DNA of 64,000 bases, taken from JAFMPW01 sp041743085 (GTDB lineage: Bacteria; Bacteroidota; Bacteroidia; Flavobacteriales; Flavobacteriaceae). The stretch spans positions 124,001-188,000 of the forward strand of contig JBGTNL010000019.1 of NCBI GenBank assembly GCA_041743085.1, in the 5' to 3' direction. Position numbers and translations under genes: made by a program. Positions 8,110 to 16,698 of the stretch are shown one piece after another. A model generated the notes under the pieces. The model did no database searches. It saw only the letters and a program-made list of their open reading frames with translations, and was not told the origin of the DNA. How positions within the stretch are numbered: the first letter of the stretch is position 1; each line of letters starts with the position of its first letter.

Positions 8110-8418
8110 ATGAAGCACCTTTACCACATTGTATTTTTCCTTTTTATTTCAATTAGCTATGGGCAGCAGGTCCAGGCTGATGGAGGTATTGATGGTTTTA
8201 AGCTTTATCCCAATCCGGTTACCAACGGCAAGCTCTATATACACACTACGCGAAATGCGCCCAAAAAAATACTCATTTTTGATGTTCTGGGAACGCAGGT
8301 TTTGGAAACCACTATTTTAGGCAAAGAATTGAATTTGTCCGATCTGGATGCGGGAGTCTATGTCATCCGGGTTTTTGAACAAGAGTTGGTTGCCACGAGA
8401 AAATTAATTGTAAAATAA
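8110..8418 (+). CDS. small secreted protein consisting of signal peptide plus T9SS type A sorting domain
   Basis: 102 residues from the ATG at 8110; a start ten codons earlier is open but would put a hydrophilic extension before the signal peptide. Signal peptide MKHLYHIVFFLFISISYGQ, a spacer of about ten residues, then a complete type IX C-terminal domain: LYPNPVTNGKLYI, ILIFDVLGTQVLE, LDAGVYVIRVF and the terminal ATRKLIVK. In ordinary T9SS cargo this domain is a 70-80 residue tail on a large exoprotein. Here there is practically no cargo. A paralogue follows at 8779. Function unknown; possible roles are a surface peptide, a decoy or modulator of the secretion machinery, or the remnant of a larger gene. 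Confidence 0.82.
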   Translation: MKHLYHIVFFLFISISYGQQVQADGGIDGFKLYPNPVTNGKLYIHTTRNAPKKILIFDVLGTQVLETTILGKELNLSDLDAGVYVIRVFEQELVATRKLIVK

Positions 8419-8778
8419 TTCCTTTTTTCCTTCCTTAATTTTTAGGGCACCCCTAATAACTCTGTTTGGAATGGTAACGCAGGGATTTTTTTCGGATACA
8501 AGGCACCAAAAGCGGAGTTTAGCAGGGCTAAATGAGTATTTTGGTAACGAAGTAGCCGGGAAAAAGAACAAGTTGGCAACCAAAGTAGGGTTTTTAGAGA
8601 TGCCCTTTAGTCAAAGTATTAAAATACAACGGATCTCATGTCGTTAAAAAGTACGAAATATACGACGAACCGCCCGGGCAATTCATTTGACCTACAAAAT
8701 AATTGCTTTCACAACAATTTCTGCTTTTAGGCAAACCCTTTCACCTATCTTTATGGTATTGATCCCAAATCAATATTC
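8419..8778. other. 360-bp gap between the two sorting-domain genes
   Basis: No gene seen on either strand. The only local structure is a short palindromic stretch, TTAGGGCACCCCTAA, near 8441-8455, and the TATCTTTA promoter-like element of the next gene near its right end. I see no remnant of a longer exoprotein that would explain the isolated sorting domains. Confidence 0.5.
8746..8753 (+). promoter_or_regulatory. candidate -7 element of the second sorting-domain gene
   Basis: TATCTTTA, one base off TAnnTTTG, lies 26 bp before the ATG at 8779 and is followed by TGGTAT, as at the first gene. The shared surroundings suggest the two promoters descend from one. Confidence 0.35.
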
Positions 8779-9102
8779 ATGAAAAAAATCTACTTAGCCT
8801 TCTTTTTTGGGTGTATGTTAGTGATTTCAGCCCAGGAAAAAATGGATACGACATCCGTTAAAAATACACGATCCATGGATCTTAAATTGTATCCCAATCC
8901 GGCACTTAACGATATTGTGTACGTCAAAACCAGTAAAAACAGAAATAAGGATATCACTGTGTTTGACGTTTTTGGCAAGGTGGTCCTCAGGGATAGAATT
9001 ACAACAAGCGCCCTTAATATTTCTCAATTGGTCCCTGGGGTTTATGTACTTCAGGTTCAGGAAAACGACAAAAAAATGACAAGAAAACTTGTTGTGAAAT
9101 AA
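8779..9102 (+). CDS. second small protein of signal peptide plus T9SS type A sorting domain
   Basis: 107 residues. Signal peptide MKKIYLAFFFGCMLVISAQ, a spacer of roughly 15 residues (EKMDTTSVKNTRSMD), then the sorting domain: LKLYPNPALNDIVYV, ITVFDVFGKVVL, LVPGVYVLQVQ and the terminal MTRKLVVK. It has the same architecture as the gene at 8110 and is clearly related, though diverged, so the pair is probably an old tandem duplication kept under selection. It should cross the inner membrane by Sec and the outer membrane by T9SS, where the sortase would normally remove most of the chain, leaving almost nothing. It ends 24 bp before a strong terminator. Confidence 0.82.
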   Translation: MKKIYLAFFFGCMLVISAQEKMDTTSVKNTRSMDLKLYPNPALNDIVYVKTSKNRNKDITVFDVFGKVVLRDRITTSALNISQLVPGVYVLQVQENDKKMTRKLVVK

Positions 9103-9126
9103 GAGAAGCGACCACCCTAACTGGTG

Positions 9127-9170
9127 AAGCCCTGATTCCGATAACCATCGAGATGTCAGGGCTTTTATTT
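9127..9170 (+). terminator. rho-independent terminator after the second sorting-domain gene
   Basis: AAGCCCTGA (9127-9135) pairs perfectly with TCAGGGCTT (9156-9164), followed by TTATTT. The loop is 20 nt, which is long, but stem and U-rich tail are clear. Confidence 0.7.
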
Positions 9171-9190
9171 TGGTTATTTTTGTTTATGTG

Positions 9191-10168
9191 ATGCATATCC
9201 CCAGTATTTTTGAGATAAAAGGTGAGTCGCAGTTTAACGCCCTGGCACTGGAAGTGTTCAGGTATCAGTATCGGAATAATACCATCTACCGGGAGTTTTG
9301 CAATTATTTGAAAAGATCCGAAGCAATTGTCAAGGATATAACTTCCATTCCCTTTTTACCTATTGAGTTCTTTAAATCCAAAGCCATTATAACCCATGGT
9401 TTGGAACACGAAACGCTTTTCACCAGCAGCGGAACGACCGGAAGCGGCCATAGTTTGCATTATGTTGCAGATCTTGCCATATACCGACAAAGCTTTCTCA
9501 CCGCTTTCGAACAATTTTATGGTTCCCCAGGTGATTATTGTATTCTGGCACTACTGCCGTCATACCTTGAACGGAACAGGTCCTCGCTGATCTATATGGT
9601 AAATGTGCTGATTGAAAAAAGTGAACATCCCGAAAGTGGTTTTTATCTTGATGACCTTGGTTCCTTAAGGGAAAAGCTTATTCAATTAAATAAGCAGGGC
9701 ACTAAAATTTTATTGGTGGGGGTCTCCTTCGCACTTCTGGACATGACAGAAAAATATCCGCTTAGGTTAAAGAATACAATTGTAATGGAGACAGGTGGCA
9801 TGAAAGGCAGACGTAAAGAAATGATCAGGGAACAACTTCATGTTCTGCTCAAAAAAGGTTTTGGGGTCTCCGAAATTCATTCGGAGTACGGGATGACTGA
9901 ATTGCTATCCCAGGCCTATTCCACAGGAAAAGGGATCTTTAAATCCCCCCCCTGGATGAAAGTGCTTATAAGGGATGCTGAAGATCCCCTTATCTTCCGA
10001 AGATCCGGGAAAACAGGAGGTATAAACATAATCGATCTGGCCAATGTGCACTCCTGTTCCTTTATAGCTACCCAGGACTTAGGAAGAGCTTATGAAAATG
10101 GAAGTTTTGAGGTAATCGGCCGTTTTGACCATTCCGATATTAGAGGGTGTAATTTAATGGTGCTTTAA
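9191..10168 (+). CDS. LuxE/acyl-protein synthetase-like adenylate-forming protein
   Basis: 325 residues from the ATG at 9191 (MHIPSIFEIKG); an upstream ATG seven codons earlier adds only hydrophobic residues. The phosphate-loop motif TSSGTTGSG and the downstream EYGMTELLSQAY are the ATP/AMP-binding signatures shared by LuxE and the acyl-CoA ligase superfamily. LuxE proteins activate a fatty acid as acyl-AMP and pass it to a cysteine. There are no luxC, luxD or luxAB genes nearby, so this is not a bioluminescence locus. It probably activates some other acyl group, perhaps in a surface polysaccharide or lipid pathway (inference). It overlaps the convergent amidohydrolase gene by 4 bp. Confidence 0.82.
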   Translation: MHIPSIFEIKGESQFNALALEVFRYQYRNNTIYREFCNYLKRSEAIVKDITSIPFLPIEFFKSKAIITHGLEHETLFTSSGTTGSGHSLHYVADLAIYRQSFLTAFEQFYGSPGDYCILALLPSYLERNRSSLIYMVNVLIEKSEHPESGFYLDDLGSLREKLIQLNKQGTKILLVGVSFALLDMTEKYPLRLKNTIVMETGGMKGRRKEMIREQLHVLLKKGFGVSEIHSEYGMTELLSQAYSTGKGIFKSPPWMKVLIRDAEDPLIFRRSGKTGGINIIDLANVHSCSFIATQDLGRAYENGSFEVIGRFDHSDIRGCNLMVL

Positions 10169-11631
10169 TTCTCCTTATCCCTACTTTTGTCCAAATCCAT
10201 TCTTCTTTGCCGGGCCTGTTCCAAAATTTCATCCAGGGCTTTTCTGTCAAACAATGTTCCGTTATTGATAACGGCATAAATATCTTGTGTTGACCTTATA
10301 TCATTCAATGGGTTGGTATTGAGTATAACAATGTCGGCCTGTTTTCCCTCCGCAATACTCCCCAAGGTATCTTCCACACCCATAAATTTGGCACCGTTGA
10401 TAGTAGCACTTTGTAAAATCTGTATTGGTGTAAGTCCAGCTTCCCGAAATAAAACCAACTCTTCATGCAATGCCAGGGCGGGATATACAAAGGTATTGAG
10501 AGCAGCGGAATCGCTCCCTGCCATGATGTTTATACCGGCATTCCGCAAATAGGGCAATTGATTGGCTATAAGCAGATAACGATCCTTCCGTCTTTGCGTT
10601 TGCTCTGGGGTGTCGCCGGCCATTCTGTCTATTCTCCATTGATAATTTGCAGTAAACCGCCTTGTTAAATACTTCAAGAAATCATCATTTTTATGATCGT
10701 CCACGTCCAAATAGGCCAATTGTTTCCCCCCTATCAAAGTGGGCGTAACCGAAATGTTGGTTTTGGCCAATTCTTTATAAGCGGCTGTTGCTCTTCGCTG
10801 GTCAAAATGAATAAAGTAATCTTCGTTGGCTTCACTTTTAGCACGTTCTCCGGAGCGGATGCGATCTACATATTTTTGTTCATCACTCCCTAGTCTTAAC
10901 ACATAACTGGCGTGTTCAATACTCGAAAAACCCGCATCGGCCAGTTGCTGAATAGTCAGATCATAAGGGACGTGGCCCGAGACCAAAAAACCCCTTTCCT
11001 TCGCAGCTAACACACTGGCCAAAAACAATTCCCCGGACAAAGTGTTCTCCGTAATCTTCACAAAATCTACCTTATATCCCTCGAGCGTATCCAGCATTTG
11101 GTGAAGATCTTCCCCATTTGCGATTTCAAGGTCGCCCTTCCAGATAGAATTAATTCCCTCGAGCTTCCTTCCGGCCGTAAATATTTGGGGGCCCAGCAAC
11201 ATTTCCTCGTTTATTTCATTGCGCCAGGTTAAAACCTGTTCGCCCAGATCGCTGGCAGCGTCACGGACCGTCGTTATGCCGTAGGCAATATACACCGGCA
11301 GCAAGGCCTTATTGTCTTCAATTAAATCACTACCTTCCAAATGAATGTGCATATCCCAAAGACCTGGGATAATGTATTTGTTTTTCGCGTCAATTTGATT
11401 TTCCCTTGCCACCATTTCCCTGAGTTCGGTAGCAGGTGCAATAGTTTTTATGACTCCACTGTCTATAAGGATAGCCCTGTTTTCAGATATAGTACCACTC
11501 TGTATATCAATGATTTTAGCATTGTATATTACAATTGCCTCATCTGACACCCTGTTTTTTGTCTTATTAAAAAAAGTACAGGATACAAGTATGGTTCCCA
11601 GCGCTACCAGTAATGAAAAGGACTTTTTCAT
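10165..11631 (-). CDS. amidohydrolase-family lipoprotein
   Basis: 488 residues. The N-terminus MKKSFSLLVALGTILVSC is a lipoprotein signal with lipobox Cys18. A metal-dependent hydrolase fold follows: PGLWDMHIHLEG (metal HxH), FVKIT (possible carboxylated lysine), SGHVPYD and SIEHASYV (metal histidines), MAGSDSAA (catalytic aspartate) and the terminal GKQADIVILNTNPL typical of imidazolonepropionase/prolidase-like amidohydrolases. It probably acts on a small amide or dipeptide in the periplasm or on the cell surface; the substrate is unknown. Its 107-bp leader is homologous to the leader of tag (34129-34233), which is unusual for unrelated genes. Confidence 0.88.
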   Translation of the reverse strand: MKKSFSLLVALGTILVSCTFFNKTKNRVSDEAIVIYNAKIIDIQSGTISENRAILIDSGVIKTIAPATELREMVARENQIDAKNKYIIPGLWDMHIHLEGSDLIEDNKALLPVYIAYGITTVRDAASDLGEQVLTWRNEINEEMLLGPQIFTAGRKLEGINSIWKGDLEIANGEDLHQMLDTLEGYKVDFVKITENTLSGELFLASVLAAKERGFLVSGHVPYDLTIQQLADAGFSSIEHASYVLRLGSDEQKYVDRIRSGERAKSEANEDYFIHFDQRRATAAYKELAKTNISVTPTLIGGKQLAYLDVDDHKNDDFLKYLTRRFTANYQWRIDRMAGDTPEQTQRRKDRYLLIANQLPYLRNAGINIMAGSDSAALNTFVYPALALHEELVLFREAGLTPIQILQSATINGAKFMGVEDTLGSIAEGKQADIVILNTNPLNDIRSTQDIYAVINNGTLFDRKALDEILEQARQRRMDLDKSRDKEN

Positions 11632-11738
11632 CTAAATAAAATTTCGCCAACCTATTGATTTAGTGTTATTTATATCCATCGGTATTGGTCATTTTTTAAT
11701 TAAATGCCCACCTGCCTGCCGTAGGTAGGTTATGGGCT
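11632..11738 (-). repeat. dispersed leader element, copy A (upstream of amidohydrolase)
   Basis: Read on the minus strand, this segment matches the 105 bp before tag (34129-34233) from AGCCCAT through CCTACCTACGGCAGGCAGG, TGGGCATT, AATTAAA, CAATACC and ATAAATAA, diverges for about 20 bases, then matches again (AATTTTAT-TAGATGAAAAA) up to and including the start codons. Only single-base gaps are needed. The central CCTACCTACGGCAGGCAGG is an imperfect palindrome. Both copies end exactly at an ATG, so the element acts as a leader/promoter module or is a mobile intergenic repeat. Confidence 0.75.
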
Positions 11739-11848
11739 TTCATATTTTAAATGCCCATGATACTCTTTACCAACGGAGAATTAACCTAAATTGATCTTCC
11801 TAAGTCGGGCAAATCCTTTATCTCCGAAGTAAAGTGCGTCATTGTTTG

Positions 11849-12496
11849 TTAAAAGAGTTTTCTCAGTTCCTTAAAAATTCCGGCATCTCTGGAATGCGCG
11901 CTGGATGGCAAAAGTTCGGCGGCCGTGTATTCTCCCCCATAAACTTTCATTTTAGCCGTTCTGTTTGCCCCTTGTTCAAGCAAATAACCGACTATTTCCG
12001 GTAAATTCAGCGGAACTTTCTGTCGCCATAATTCTACCCCGTTACTGGCTGCATAATGTAGCAAAGTAGCTCTATGTCCGTATTGCGACTTTTGATTGAC
12101 CAGGGTATCATCTTCAGATATGATTTTTTTAAGTCCTTTTAAGTCCCCGCGCAACATAGTGTCAATACAATTCTCAAAAATGCGGTGATAGCCCATATTC
12201 AGATGCATTAGTTCTGTCCACCGCCTGAACCCGAATTCATTTGCTATGGTATGCTTACAATCATCTTCTGTTAGACCTGTTTTTGTAATCTGGGCACTGG
12301 TTCTTCCAAGATGGCCTGGATGATAATTACTTATTTCCCTGAAAACGGCCTCATTATTGGCTTGCACTCCTTCCCACATTCGCTCTGCCACGGCCGTTAA
12401 ATGATCACTGATGGTTGAATAAAGTTCTGGTTTAACGAACAGATCCCCGTAAAAATCCTCTAACTCGCGGACTGTTTTATGTTTATAGATTTGCAT
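11849..12496 (-). CDS. ankyrin-repeat domain protein
   Basis: 215 residues with no signal peptide. The N-terminal half is an uncharacterised helical region; the C-terminal half holds ankyrin-like units (GHRATLLHYAASNGVE, NLPEIVGYLLEQGANRTAK, YGGEYTAAELL). Ankyrin repeats bind proteins, and no enzymatic motif is visible. It lies 44 bp downstream of tyrS on the same strand, so the two may be cotranscribed. Role unknown. Confidence 0.72.
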   Translation of the reverse strand: MQIYKHKTVRELEDFYGDLFVKPELYSTISDHLTAVAERMWEGVQANNEAVFREISNYHPGHLGRTSAQITKTGLTEDDCKHTIANEFGFRRWTELMHLNMGYHRIFENCIDTMLRGDLKGLKKIISEDDTLVNQKSQYGHRATLLHYAASNGVELWRQKVPLNLPEIVGYLLEQGANRTAKMKVYGGEYTAAELLPSSAHSRDAGIFKELRKLF

Positions 12497-12540
12497 TATA
12501 AAATTGACACAGCTGGCTGGCTGCGGGCATATTCTTCAGG

Positions 12541-13836
12541 TTAATTCACTACTAATAAATAGTAGTTCTTTTTTCCGCGTTGCAACAAGACAAATTTATC
12601 ATCGATTAGGTCGGCAGTACCAACTATATAGTCTTTGGTTACTTTTTCTTTGTTCACAGCTATCGAATTTTGATCCAACTCTCGTCTCGCTTCTCCGTTG
12701 GAACTTAAAAATTGAGTTTTGGCCGAAAGTGCCCCAATGATATCCAATCCTTCTTCTATCTCTTTCCTGGCTATTTCAGCCTGGGGTACGCCGGCAAACA
12801 CGTCTAAAAAAGTGGCCACGTCCAATTTCTTCAGATCTTCTGAGGTCGACTTTCCGAAAAGAATGGAACTGGCCCTGATGGCATTTTCCAAAGCTTCCCC
12901 GGAATGAACCATAACGGTAATCTCTTCGGCCAACTTTTTTTGAATGATCCTGAGGTGGGGCACCTCCCTGTGCTCCTTCACTAAAGCCTCAATTTCGGTT
13001 TTGGACAGGAATGTAAATATTTTGATATATTTCTCGGCATCCTCATCCGAAGTGTTCAACCAATATTGATAAAATCTGTAAGGCGATGTTCGGTGTGCAT
13101 CCAACCAAACATTTCCCTCTTCCGTCTTTCCGAATTTAGATCCGTCGGCCTTGGTAATTAGGGGGCACGTTAGTGCGAAACCCTTCCCGCCGCCAATTCT
13201 GCGAATGAGTGCTGTTCCCGTAGTAATGTTACCCCATTGATCACTGCCTCCCATCTGTAAGGTGCAATTGTAATTTTGGTAGAGGTGCAGAAAATCATAC
13301 CCTTGAACCAACTGATAGGTAAATTCGGTATATGACATCCCTTCCGCTGCATCCGAGGTGAGCCGTTTTTTAACAGAATCCTTGGCCATCATGTAGTTGA
13401 CAGTGATATGTTTGCCCACATCGCGAATGAAATCAAGGAATGAGAAGCCCTTCATCCAGTCATAATTGTTGACAAGTACGGCAGCATTTTCGGCTTTGCT
13501 ATCAAAATCCAAAAAGCGCGATAGTTGTTCTTTCAATGCTTCCTGATTTAAGCGAAGTGTAGTTTCATCCAATAAATTTCGCTCGGATGATTTGCCCGAA
13601 GGATCTCCTATCATGCCCGTTGCACCCCCTACCAGGGCGTAGGGCTTGTGCCCCGCAAGTTGAAAATGACGAAGCAGCATTACGATGACGAGATGACCAA
13701 TGTGCAGCGAATCTGCAGTTGGATCTATCCCAACATACGCAGCCTGCATACCACTCAATAAATGTTCTTCAGTTCCGGGCATTGCGTCGTGCAACATCCC
13801 CCTCCATTTTAATTCTGCCACAAAATTAGAAGCCAT
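12541..13836 (-). CDS. tyrS: tyrosyl-tRNA synthetase
   Basis: 431 residues, class I aminoacyl-tRNA synthetase charging tRNA-Tyr. HIGH motif at 45-48 (SLHIGHLVI), the KMSKS equivalent as KFGKTEEG near 233, tyrosine-binding residues in YDFLHLYQNYNCTLQMGGSDQWGN, and a C-terminal S4-like RNA-binding domain. Length is normal. It is divergent from the epimerase gene at 13937. Confidence 0.96.
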   Translation of the reverse strand: MASNFVAELKWRGMLHDAMPGTEEHLLSGMQAAYVGIDPTADSLHIGHLVIVMLLRHFQLAGHKPYALVGGATGMIGDPSGKSSERNLLDETTLRLNQEALKEQLSRFLDFDSKAENAAVLVNNYDWMKGFSFLDFIRDVGKHITVNYMMAKDSVKKRLTSDAAEGMSYTEFTYQLVQGYDFLHLYQNYNCTLQMGGSDQWGNITTGTALIRRIGGGKGFALTCPLITKADGSKFGKTEEGNVWLDAHRTSPYRFYQYWLNTSDEDAEKYIKIFTFLSKTEIEALVKEHREVPHLRIIQKKLAEEITVMVHSGEALENAIRASSILFGKSTSEDLKKLDVATFLDVFAGVPQAEIARKEIEEGLDIIGALSAKTQFLSSNGEARRELDQNSIAVNKEKVTKDYIVGTADLIDDKFVLLQRGKKNYYLLVVN

Positions 13837-13936
13837 ATTGTTTCACATTAGACGAACTGCTGCAAATATAAATAAATAGCACGGCACCCTTTCCGGGAAA
13901 ACAAATATATCCGCAGTAATTGAGTAAATTAGAGCC

Positions 13937-14956
13937 ATGATTTTGGTTACGGGCGGTACGGGTTTGGTAGGAACACACCTTTTGTTTTACCTGTTAAGTA
14001 AAGGACTAAGTGTCCGTGCCATTCACAGACGGAACAGTAACCTCGAAAGGGTAAAAAAAATATTCTCGTATTACGGCGACAGCCCGAAACGATATTTCAA
14101 TAAAATACACTGGGTTGAGGCAGATATCAACGACATTCCGGCATTAGAACTCGCCTTTGAGGATGTAACCCAGGTATACCATTGCGCCGCTCTTATCTCT
14201 TTTGATCCAAATGATTTTAAACTTTTGCAAAAGGTGAATAGGGAAGGCACGGCAAACGTGGTAAACCTTTGCATTGCACATCAAATTAATAAACTCTGTT
14301 ATGTAAGTTCTATAGCGGCAATTGGCCGAAGTAATGATGGCTCCATCGCTACCGAAAATAATGACTGGAACGCCGGCAAAGCAAATGTATATGCCTTAAC
14401 CAAACATTTGGCCGAAATGGAAGTGTGGCGGGCTTCCCAGGAAGGTGTTCCGGTGGTCATCGTAAACCCCGGAATAATTCTTGGTCCGGGATTTTGGCAT
14501 ACCGGAAGTGGCATTCTTTTTCGTATTGCCGCAAAAGGACCGCGTTTTTATCCTCCTGGCGGCTCTGGTTTTGTTACTGTGAACGATGTGGTAAGGATAA
14601 TGGTTTCACTTATGGATTCGGAAATTACCGTTGAACGCTTTATTGCAATAGACAAAAATTTAACCTATAAGGAGATATTATCCAACATTGCCAGGGAATT
14701 TGGTAAACCAACACCCAGAACAGCCCTCAAATTCTGGCAGCTGAAACTCTTTTGGCGCTTAGACTGGTTATGGTCCTTTATAAGCGGCAGGAAAAGAAGA
14801 TTGACTAAGAAACAATTAATTTCGTTAAAATACCCTGAAGTATACAGCAATAGAAAGGTGCTCGGTTTGCTTAATTTTGAATTTGAATTGATGGCGGAAT
14901 CAATTTATTTTACCTGCAACAGGTTCAAGGAAGCGTATCCTGAACGGTTTTCCTGA
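13937..14956 (+). CDS. NAD-dependent epimerase/dehydratase family protein (extended SDR)
   Basis: 339 residues. N-terminal dinucleotide-binding motif VTGGTGLVGTHLLFYLL, then the SDR catalytic pair in YALTKHLAE (YxxxK) after CYVSSIAAIG. It resembles the dihydroflavonol-reductase-like branch (NPGIILGPGFW). The substrate is unknown; sugar-nucleotide or lipid-linked ketone reduction are both possible. Its last 32 bp overlap the convergent DUF4296 gene. Confidence 0.85.
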   Translation: MILVTGGTGLVGTHLLFYLLSKGLSVRAIHRRNSNLERVKKIFSYYGDSPKRYFNKIHWVEADINDIPALELAFEDVTQVYHCAALISFDPNDFKLLQKVNREGTANVVNLCIAHQINKLCYVSSIAAIGRSNDGSIATENNDWNAGKANVYALTKHLAEMEVWRASQEGVPVVIVNPGIILGPGFWHTGSGILFRIAAKGPRFYPPGGSGFVTVNDVVRIMVSLMDSEITVERFIAIDKNLTYKEILSNIAREFGKPTPRTALKFWQLKLFWRLDWLWSFISGRKRRLTKKQLISLKYPEVYSNRKVLGLLNFEFELMAESIYFTCNRFKEAYPERFS

Positions 14957-15359
14957 TCTTCTCATTATTTTTTTGTATTCTGTTTTTTTCCAGCAGATTT
15001 TGGGTACTGTCATTTTTCTGTTTTCGAGCATCCTCCGCTTTCTTCTTATTTCTTTCCAGTCTGGAGGCAACAGTTTCATATATTGCGGTATACTGCAGGG
15101 GAATAGATGCATAATAGAGATCACTTTTAACAAATTGAAGGCTATCCACCCCATATTTTTTATAAATAAACCCCATGGGTTCAATATTGTTCTCCTGTAG
15201 GATCTTGGGATTAGTACTTTTAGCCGCATTGATCAGGGCCAGATCGTACAGTATATCTGCCATTTTTTCCTTTGCAATAAGATCGCCCGGTTGTTCAATG
15301 ACCTTTTCGCCGCAGGAAATAAATAACAGAAAAAAAAGTAATAGGATTGATCGCTTCAT
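14925..15359 (-). CDS. DUF4296 lipoprotein
   Basis: 144 residues from the ATG at 15359. A GTG immediately before it (15362) overlaps the dihydroorotase stop as TAGTG, so either start is translationally coupled. Lipoprotein signal MKRSILLLFFLLFISC. The DUF4296 core contains DILYDLALINAAK and FIYKKYGVDSLQF. The C-terminus is charged and Lys/Gln/Asn-rich (RNKKKAEDARKQKNDST). Function is unknown; in this phylum it commonly sits next to dihydroorotase and the glycosyltransferase, as here. Confidence 0.85.
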   Translation of the reverse strand: MKRSILLLFFLLFISCGEKVIEQPGDLIAKEKMADILYDLALINAAKSTNPKILQENNIEPMGFIYKKYGVDSLQFVKSDLYYASIPLQYTAIYETVASRLERNKKKAEDARKQKNDSTQNLLEKNRIQKNNEKIRKTVQDTLP

Positions 15360-15361
15360 CA

Positions 15362-16696
15362 CTACCGTTCAAAAGTTAGTCTTTTGGCATTTTTGCTTTC
15401 AGACAGTTTTCCATTGTCATAAGCCAAATGCCCGTTAACAAAAGTATGCGTTATTTCTGACCCGAACTTTTCCCCTTCAAAAGGAGACCAGCCACATTTA
15501 TAGCGGATGTTGTTTTTGCTTACCTTCCATGGAGCGTTCATATTCACAACCACGAGGTCTGCAAAAAAACCCTCTTTAATAAATCCGCGCTTTTCTATCT
15601 GGAAAAGTTCAGCGGGATTGTGACACATTTTCTGCACAATTTTTTCTATCGCTATTTTACCGTCCCTATATTTTTCCATCATGGCCGGCAGTGCATGTTG
15701 AACCAGGGGCCCCCCGGAAGGCGCTTTGGTATACACATTTTTTTTCTCGCTCAAGGTGTGGGGCGCATGATCGGTTGCCACAACGTCTATGCGGTCATCG
15801 AGCAGGGCTTCCCAGAGTTGGGATCGGTCCGCAGCTGTTTTTACGGCAGGGTTCCATTTTATCAAAGTCCCTTTCTCTTCATAATCCTCGTCCGAAAACC
15901 ATAAATGGTGGAGACAGACTTCTGCGGTTATTTTCTTTTCTTTCAGTGGAATATCATTCCTGAAAAGTTCCGTTTCCTTCCCTGTGGATATGTGAAATAC
16001 ATGAAGCCTGGCACCGGTTTTCAGAGCAAGTGCTATAGCTTTGGAAGAAGACAGGTAGCAAGCTTTCTCACTTCTAATTAATGGATGGTATTTTATGGGG
16101 ATATTCTCCCCATATTTTTCCTTGTACGTCATGAGATTTTCACGGATGGTCTTTTCGTCCTCACAATGAGCTGAAATCACCAAGGGGGTATTCCGGAAGA
16201 TTTTTTCAATTACCTCCTCGTCATCAACCAACATATTCCCTGTGGAGGATCCCAAAAATAACTTTACGCCAGAGCATGCATTCCCATCTAACTTTTTTAA
16301 TTCTTCTAAATTATCATTAGTGCCTCCGAACAAAAAGGAATAATTGGCATAGGATGAATTTCGGGCGATTGCGAATTTCTCCTCTAATTTTTCAATCGTC
16401 GTCGTTTGCGGAACTGTATTGGGTTGTTCCATGTAGCTGGTAATACCTCCGGCGAGGGCTGCTTTGCTTTCCGAACCTATATCCGCTTTATGGGTTAGTC
16501 CGGGTTCCCTGAAATGTACCTGATCATCTATAACGCCCGGAAGTAAATAATTTCCATTTGCATCAATGACATTGGCTCCTTCCGCACTTATGCCCGAATC
16601 AATTTTAAGGATAATTTCATCCTGTATGAGGATGTCGCCTTGCTGCTGAACACCTTCATTCACTAATACCGCATTTTTAATCAGTGTTTTGGCCAT
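15362..16696 (-). CDS. pyrC: dihydroorotase
   Basis: 444 residues, class I (PyrC/AllB-like) cyclic amidohydrolase converting carbamoyl-aspartate to dihydroorotate in pyrimidine synthesis. Seen: DDQVHFREPGLTHK (metal HxR region), VISAHCEDE, HVFHIST and DVVATDHAPHTLSEK, together the complete metal and substrate set. Length is normal. The next gene upstream (16699) ends two bases before its start, indicating an operon glycosyltransferase-pyrC-DUF4296. Confidence 0.93.
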   Translation of the reverse strand: MAKTLIKNAVLVNEGVQQQGDILIQDEIILKIDSGISAEGANVIDANGNYLLPGVIDDQVHFREPGLTHKADIGSESKAALAGGITSYMEQPNTVPQTTTIEKLEEKFAIARNSSYANYSFLFGGTNDNLEELKKLDGNACSGVKLFLGSSTGNMLVDDEEVIEKIFRNTPLVISAHCEDEKTIRENLMTYKEKYGENIPIKYHPLIRSEKACYLSSSKAIALALKTGARLHVFHISTGKETELFRNDIPLKEKKITAEVCLHHLWFSDEDYEEKGTLIKWNPAVKTAADRSQLWEALLDDRIDVVATDHAPHTLSEKKNVYTKAPSGGPLVQHALPAMMEKYRDGKIAIEKIVQKMCHNPAELFQIEKRGFIKEGFFADLVVVNMNAPWKVSKNNIRYKCGWSPFEGEKFGSEITHTFVNGHLAYDNGKLSESKNAKRLTFER

Positions 16697-16698
16697 GG

